The notes beneath the pieces are model-generated. The model searched no databases, had not been told where the DNA came from, and was given only the letters and a program-made list of their open reading frames with translations. This document shows positions 57,936 through 64,000 of a stretch of 64,000 nt of DNA, one piece after another. This stretch comes from Flaccisagitta enflata. Taxonomy: Eukaryota > Chaetognatha > Sagittoidea > Aphragmophora. The DNA is taken from contig OZ231126.1 of the NCBI GenBank assembly GCA_965153355.1, positions 64,790,001 through 64,854,000 of the forward strand, given 5' to 3'. Every line of letters starts with the position of its first letter. The first letter of the stretch is position 1. The position numbers and the translations under genes are program-made.

Positions 57936-60900
57936 CCACAACCACAACCACAACCACAACCACAACCACAACAACAACAACAACAACTACCGGATTAGAA
58001 GGTTTAGATACCAAAGCGATTTTCACCGGCTTCATTGGCAATTTGATCCAAGAAGGTTTCATCTGAAACAATCGCAGTTGGAAGCCCATAAAAATCTGAC
58101 AACAACAGTGGAAGACCTGAAACAAAACGGAAAAGACACGATAGACAAAGAAGAGACAAACCAGAGGGAATGTGAGACAATACGACGAGAGAAAGTGGAG
58201 GAGGAAGAAGATGAATCTTCGCAGCAAAAAGCGAGAATTATACACAACAGGTGCGTTTCTTGTCAGACAACCGCGTTTTGAACGGGCCACTCGGTCGCTC
58301 GCTACGTTCGTTCGCTCGCACCGCTCACTCCGCTCACTCGCTCCACAGCGCTCCGCTTCGCTTCACTCGCTTCGCTCGCTTGCTCTGTTCACGGGCTCAC
58401 TCACTCACTTCGCTCACTCCCTTGTGGGATGGTTGAAATTCTTGAATATGTGTTCACGCTGTGATCGCGTTTCACGGGAACAAACGCGTATTTTCTCTTC
58501 ACTAGAAACACGCCCAACGCATTAAAAAACGAGGCGGGGGAAGAAACGGAAACGGAACAATCGGATACGGCTGAAGATAACGAGGCAATTAAATATCCTG
58601 GATTCCTCGCCAAAGAAAGAGCGGAAGATTTGTGTAATGAGAAAGTGCACCATGGAATAGCGGAAAAACAACTACGAGGCAAGCAAAAGAAAAACAAGAC
58701 TGACAAGAAAATTTTGAAGCGACAAATCAGAGTGGATTCCAATCATCGAGCTTCTTCTGGGTCAAAACAGAGCAATTTATCGAATTCATCGAAAGAGTCA
58801 GTCAAAAACAAGCAAAAACTCCCTAAATCGTTCGAAAAACGACTGACGAAAAATAGAGACAAAGCAAAAAATCCGTGGAATAAACGACAGATAACACTCC
58901 AAGGTGAGGAGACAAAAGCCGAGATCCGAGTTAAAGTGGATACGAAATTATGTCAATTGAATTCGAGGAGAGATTATTCAATTGAAAAGAAAAAGAAGAA
59001 GCAGAAAAAAGAGACTCGAGATTTGCAAACAGAGGAAAAGAAGGACAAAGCCGAGAAAAAGGAGAGTAAGAGGAGATTGGAAAAAAAGGGAGGAAACGGA
59101 GAAAGTAGAGTAAGACGCAGTTTGGAGGAAGAAGGAAGGAACGGAGGATTATATGAAAGACAAACGAGCGAAAAGACAAAACGAGTGAAAGAAAAGAAAA
59201 ATAGTTCCATTAAAAAGGCGAAACGAATTTTCGCGGCGAAATCCCTCGCGGATGAAGAAATACTGAGACAACTTGGAGACTGGAGAAGGCTTGATAGGAA
59301 AGAAACAAAAAGTCAATCGTCATCATTTGCCAGAAGGTCATTTAGTGCGTCGTTGGCGGCCGAAAAGAAAAACAAGACGAAACCTAAACAATCATTTACA
59401 TCGAGAAGAAGAGCCGATTTTGTCGAGTCGGTCACGGAAACGAGGCAGTTTTTCTGCGAGACGGTGGCAAGGTTCGGAGACTCGGAAAGAAGACCTAAGG
59501 TCAACAATGTTGTTCTTTTTTTTTTAACTTGGACGCGTGTACGCGTGAATGAGCACTGCAGTTTGTATGTTAGTCTGTCAAACCGTCACTATCATTTTTA
59601 GTCGCGTGCTACGCGACTCTACACCCCGCTTTGTCGGTCCGTTTGTCGGTCCGTCGGTCCGTCAGTCCGTCGGTCCGTCCGACACACTTTACTTTTTCGG
59701 CGTTAATGGGGTTTTTGGCCTTACTGCTCCTGCCCAAATGCTCCACTGACCTCAATTATGGCCCCTGCCCACCCGCACGCGACTGGGGTAGCCGTGTATC
59801 CGGCCTTGTTCCATAATGGGTAACCTCTTTTTTTCAGCCGTATAAAACTCAGATTATTATGTTTAGGAATTTGAAAGGAGTAAAGTAGATTCAACTGAGA
59901 TAAAATATTGAATTTATGCATTATTCTCAAAATTTCCTCAGAGCTTTTTTTTCTTATTCATTATGAAAAGAAAAGTTGGTGCATGAAAGATTCAAGGCCT
60001 AAGACGCCGCAGTCTTCGTTACACGCTGGTGAGCAGGGGCGGCGCAAAAGCTGACGAAAACAAGGTCGGATACGAGGCCAGTCAGTAGTCGCTGGCGGGT
60101 GGGCAGGGGCAGTAATTCGGATGGGCAGGGGCAATATGCGGGTGGGCGGGGCTGCTTTGTGGCTGGGCAGAGGCCGTACTGCTCAGAATTTCGCGTTACC
60201 ATCCCATAGATATGCGGACACAGCCTCTTATAGAGTCGCTCAGCCAGCGACTAAAAATCATCACGCACCGATTGACAAAACAATAGACGAACCGATCAAC
60301 TGACCAACCAACCAGATTGGTGGATAACAGATTGGTGGTGCAGATTGAGTTGCGTACACGCGACCAAGAAAAAAAATATATACAGAAGCCTGAGACGATA
60401 AAGATCAAAGCGTTGAGAAAACACCAGTTAAGACGAGTAAAACAAGAGGAAGAAGTAGGAAAAAACTGGGAGGAGAAAAAACCGTACCTCAAAAACATTC
60501 ATAAAATCATGAGCCAACACATCAAAGGCGGGGAAACGGACGAGAAAGTTTTCTGCAACAACGACAACAACAACAACAACAACAACAAAAACGACGACGA
60601 CGACAACAACCACGATAAGAGAGTTATCTCGAGCGACCGGATCAAAGGAAAAATGTTAGACCACGTCAATCGAATTATGAGGAAGGGCCAAGTTAAAGGG
60701 AGACACGGAGACGATGACGACGATAGCGACGATGACGATGACGATGACGATGACGACCATAACGAAGATACCGACGACAATAACAGCCCCATGAAAAAGG
60801 CCCCACCTCCGCGTAACGGAAGTGGAAACAAATTTGACAATCAAAAATCGAAAGATTGGACTTCCGCGGAAAACAATTTAAGCGCCGCCATTCAAACCGG

Positions 60901-61107
60901 CGCCATGAAATATGGGGCCGCCGGAATGTCCGGCGATCATGAAGCCGCCTCGAATGCCGGCGTCGATGTTGCAAATGCCGGCAGTGGCGGCGCCGGCGGC
61001 TGTTCCGGCGGCGGTGTAGACGGCGGTGCCGGCGGCGGTGTAGACGGCGGTGGGTGCAGCGAGACGGCGGTTAAAAGGAAAGAAGCTTCCTCACGCGATG
61101 TCAAAAG
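57809..61107 (+). CDS. Lys/Asn/Asp-rich multi-exon gene
   Basis: Exons 57809-58250, 58506-59499 and 60386-61107. Exon A follows GTTGATTCACAAG and contains a poly-Asn run encoded by (AAC)n, then a charged helix. Exon B is an open 331-codon Lys/Arg/Glu-rich stretch (EKKKKKQKKETRD and similar) ending AAG|GTCAAC. Exon C begins after TATATACAG and has Asn and Asp runs (NNNNNNNKNDDDD), an SPMKKAPPPRNGSG segment and a Gly-rich end before a strong AG|GTAAGA donor. The three joins agree in phase (2, then 0). The protein is probably nuclear and largely disordered; no domain is recognised. Start and end lie outside the visible exons. Intron 1 is a family B element; intron 2 contains two hairpin elements. 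Confidence 0.6.
57862..57990 (+). repeat. (AAC)n coding microsatellite
   Basis: In-frame AAC/CAC repeat within exon A; encodes poly-Asn with an Asn-His segment. Confidence 0.9.
58249..58515 (+). mobile_element. family B element forming an intron (introner-like)
   Basis: The element runs from AGGTGCGTTTCTTGTCA to TTCACTAGAAACACGCCC. Its right end inverted is GGGCGTGTTTCTAGTGA, matching the left termini at 48769 and 55090. AAC at 58246-58248 and 58516-58518 is a candidate 3-bp target duplication. The intron (58251-58505) starts 2 bases inside the left end and stops 10 bases before the right end. Confidence 0.65.
59600..59810 (+). mobile_element. subfamily A hairpin element, complete
   Basis: Almost identical in plan and sequence to 13073-13263: AGTCGCGTGCTACGCGACT, CGGTCCGT tract, ACTGCTCCTGCCCAAATG, GCACGCGACT, GCCGTGTATCCGGC, CTTGTT. 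Lies in intron 2 of the Lys/Asn-rich gene. Confidence 0.8.
60059..60252 (-). mobile_element. hairpin element, subfamily A variant
   Basis: Minus-strand copy with arm AGTCGCTGGC, loop, AGCGACT, CTATAAGAGGCTGTGTCCGC. The 3' block carries GCCAGCGACT, an exact inverted copy of the variant arm; the end is GACCTTGTTTT. GGGTGGGCAGGGGC is present three times. Confidence 0.75.
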
Positions 61108-61361
61108 GTAAGAAACAAAACAGACAGAAGGCGGGAAAAGAAAAAGGAAAGGATGAAAAAAAAAGAGAGAAAAAAGAAAGAGAGGAATCATATTTGGACA
61201 AAATGAAGAAAAAACGAAGAAAAAGAAGAGGAAGGAGAAGAAGAAGAGGAAGGAGAAAAAGAAGAGGATGGAGAAAATGAAGAAGAAGATGAAGAAGAAG
61301 AAGAAGGAGAGGAAGAAGAAGAAGAAGATGTAAAAAAGAAGAAGAAGAAGAAGAAGAAGAA

Positions 61362-61392
<31 letters not shown>

Positions 61393-61398
61393 AAGAAG

Positions 61399-61429
<31 letters not shown>

Positions 61430-62060
61430 TGAGAAAGTAGAAGAAGAAGAAGAAGTAGAAGAAGAAGAAGAAGTAAAAGAATTAAAAGAATTAAAAGAAG
61501 AAAAAGAAAAAGAAGAGGAAGGAGAGAAAGAAGAATAGGAAGAGAAACACGCTGAAAAAAAGAAACGGCATAAAGGGAGTAGATGAGTGAAGGATAAAGT
61601 GGAAAGTTATAAAGACTAAGATGAAAAAAAAACACGGTGATAAACTAATAACCTACATGGCAGATAGAAAAAAAAATTGACAAAACAGAAAGGGAGAGTA
61701 CAAAGAAAAAGATATATGAAAAAAAAAAAAGAAAAAGAAAGATGCCGAAGACGCCGGATGAAAAATATGCAAATTGGCTCATGGTCGCCGATCAAAAAGA
61801 GGGAAAAAGCTAATATCCAGGATGAAAACCGCGAGCCGGCCATCTTAACGCTTTATTGGTCGAGAAATAGAAGAAGAAGAAGAAGAACAAGAAGAGGAAG
61901 AAGAGAAAGAAGAAGAAGAAGAAGAAGAAGAAGAAGAAGAAGAAGAAGGAGAGGAAGAAGAAGAAGAAGAAGAAGAAGAAGAAGAAGAAGAAGAAGAAGA
62001 AGAAGAAGAAGAAGAAGAAGAAGAAGAAGAAGAAGAAAAAGATAAAGGACGAGAAAGATT
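61108..62060. repeat. (GAA)n-rich tract with possible downstream exon
   Basis: GAA arrays at 61195-61540 and 61866-62040. Between them 61742-61860 is more complex; one frame starts MPKTPDEKYANWLMVADQKE and ends in TAA soon after, another reads on as KANIQDENREPAILTLYWS. Either could be a further exon of the upstream gene; not resolved. Confidence 0.5.
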
Positions 62061-63232
62061 ATAGGAAGAAGAACATCAAAGAAATATCGAGAAGAGGAGA
62101 ACTGGAAGAGTAAAGAAAGTGCAAGAAAGAGCCTTAGTTAGAGGAAGGAGGGAGCGCGACCGAGGTAAAGAGAAAAGAGAGAGTTTGTAATGAAGAAGGC
62201 GGACACCGTTTACATATGGATGATGATGAGCGATTAGCTAGTGGCCAAAAGAAAAGTAAAGAAATGGTGTTGGTGTGGTGGGGAAGGGGGATGGGGATGG
62301 GGATGGGGGTTGAGAGAGAAAAATGGGGGAGAGAGGGAGGGAGATAACCATAAGTGCAATAAAAATGGCCGATTTTTGAAAGGTCTGTAAAGGATCAAAA
62401 ATTCATCTGAAAATAGCAAAATTCATGACACCTTGAAAGCCCTTCAAAAGATCTTTCATTTGAAACTTTTGTGGGACCACTAACTCAATGAATATGCAAA
62501 TGAGAGTAAGATTAGCATAACCACTTAATTTTGAAACTGCCCATGGTATCTTTACGAAGTTCAATAAAAAATCACAGAAGACGTTGCCCGATATTGATAA
62601 CAATTGAATTGATATTGGGGCAATTACAGGTCAACTAGCACCTAAAATTTCATCGAAATCGATAAAGATCTTCTATCATTTTTACTCATCTAAAATATTT
62701 CTGAAAATTGGAGCGACAAATTCGGCCCTTTTTTTCATGAGGTGGCAATTTAGTTGTTTGCCCTTAATCTTTCATATTTTCTAAAAGAATTGAGAAAAAA
62801 ATTTGCTGCATGGACTCAAATGAAAGATAATTTTGATATGTTTCTACAATTTAGAATTTTAGGATGGTCCCAAGAATCTTTTGACCAAAACCTGTGCTCA
62901 AAGCTGTTGAAAAATCGGTCATTTTTATTGCACTTATGGTTAACAGTTTTTAGAAACAAATGAAACAACATTAAGGAAAAAGAGATGAGAAAAAGGGCAT
63001 GTGAGAAAAAAAAAACAAGGCAGAATTTCCAGAATGCGCCCTCCCTGCATGATTCATGAATACATGGCTGCATAAGTGTATTCTTATAAAGGAAGGAAGG
63101 GAGAAAGGACGGGAGGAGGGAAGCAAAGAGGGAAGGAAGGTATCAATAAATAAACAAATACGGAAGAAAAACGGATGGAACAGCTCAACCAATGTTTTGG
63201 AGCCTGTAAACGCCTAAAGAGCAAATATGTAA
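62061..63232. other. no gene recognised
   Basis: Purine-rich start, a GGGGATGGGGATG stretch (62283-62310), then AT-rich unique DNA in which ATCTTTTGA/CAAAAGAT words and GAAAAATCGG(C/T)CATTTTTATTG-like segments recur inverted (about 62360 and 62915). Confidence 0.4.
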
Positions 63233-63234
63233 CC

Positions 63235-63286
63235 GACGGACCGATGGACCGAAAAGTGGCTTATAGAGTCGCGTAGCACGCGACTA
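63235..63286 (-). mobile_element. subfamily A 5' end fragment
   Basis: ACGGACCGATGGACCG tract, TTATAGAGTCGCGTAGCACG, CGACTAAAAA; no 3' half. Confidence 0.6.
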
Positions 63287-63468
63287 AAAAGTGACGGCGT
63301 GGAAACTAAAACAGAAAACGAACATGAAAAAAATTAGAAACGATACTTCATCGCTTGGAAACTGAAATGAGGAGAAATATCAAATTCTTAAAAAAGATAA
63401 AAGAAAAGTTTGTGTGCTCGGTGAAGAAATGGGAATGAAAGAAAGGAAATAGAGAATGGAAACAAAAC

Positions 63469-63612
<144 letters not shown>

Positions 63613-63771
63613 ATGAAAGAGTGGGGAGAAAGAGAAGAGATCGTGAAGAAGAGACAGAGAGGAGACATTTACAGGGAGATGACAGAAAGGAGACAAAGAA
63701 GAGAGAGATAAAAGGGATGAGTTAGTTACAATAAGAGGCAAAATGAGGCTGAGAGAAATGGAACGAAAAAG

Positions 63772-64000
63772 AACAAGGCCAACACCATACAGTCGTGTGT
63801 GGTTGTTTAGACCATAAGACCAAAAGACTAGAACACTAAAAGACTAAAAGACCAAAAGACCAAAGGACTAAATGTAAATTGTCTTGAAATAACTTCAAAT
63901 TACTTAAAATTACTTAAAATGACATAAAATGACGTTAAACAACGAAAAAAAGCTAAGCGTGACGAACGGCTGACGGACGTACCGACTGACCGACCGATGG
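63772..64000 (-). mobile_element. subfamily H hairpin element, cut by window edge
   Basis: AACAAGGCCAACACC end, AGTCGTGTGTGG arm, AGACTAAA-type units, then ATGACATAAA-type decamers, then ACGGACGTACCGACTGACC tract at the window edge; the 5' hairpin would lie beyond. Confidence 0.6.

Overview
The window looks like intergenic and intronic DNA of an invertebrate animal nuclear genome. Coding signal comes in short GT-AG exons separated by repeat-filled introns. There are no operons or Shine-Dalgarno sites. Tandem repeats are extremely dense (GA, CA, GAA, ATG, TTG, GAAT and GAAA tracts, many minisatellites, two satellites of about 80 bp). The transposon set includes a BEL/Pao integrase, a retroelement group found in metazoans, together with a Helentron-type Rep-helicase-endonuclease, PIF/Harbinger transposase exons, and hAT-, pogo- and mariner-like non-autonomous elements. 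I cannot assign a phylum.

Layout. 1-9.9 kb: repeats, one doubtful ORF at the left edge, an orphan heat-shock-type promoter (4.8-5.0 kb) and several minisatellites. 10.3-13.5 kb: minus-strand PIF/Harbinger transposase exons broken by other repeats. 14.1-15.6 kb: a possible Ser/Thr-rich gene whose exons carry a 15-bp minisatellite. 16-20 kb: dispersed hairpin elements and MITEs. 20.3-21.7 kb: 82-bp satellite. 22.6-26.7 kb: exons of a Pro/Ser-rich protein, a Cys4 zinc-ribbon exon and a three-exon coiled-coil gene. 27-32 kb: mobile repeats with minisatellite cores. 33.0-34.7 kb: a PLAT-domain gene with an internal stop. 35.3-36.7 kb: a microsatellite mosaic. 37.0-38.8 kb: 80-bp satellite. 41.7-45.5 kb: a 5'-truncated BEL/Pao element with an integrase and, downstream in the env position, a large Pro/Ser-rich ORF. 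51.3-56 kb: a 5'-truncated Helentron whose reading frame is restored by removing one intron. 57.8-61.1 kb: a multi-exon Lys/Asn/Asp-rich gene. 61-64 kb: purine-rich repeats.

Two observations stand out. First, a swarm of short dispersed elements shares one plan: a T-run, a 5' hairpin, a tetranucleotide (YCGG-type) microsatellite, a variable core, a 3' copy of the 5' hairpin arm in inverted orientation, a 3' hairpin, and a terminal CTTGTT. The hairpin arm sequence differs between copies, yet the distant 3' copy changes with it. This fits several subfamilies of non-autonomous Helentron/HINE-like elements. A nested insertion gives an empty-site comparison that defines one copy to the base. Second, the intron at 58,251-58,505 is almost exactly one copy of another dispersed element. 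Its donor and acceptor lie in the element's inverted termini, and splicing would leave a 15-nt in-frame scar, as expected of an introner-like transposon-made intron.

All exon models and family calls were made by reading the sequence. No database search or transcript evidence was available.
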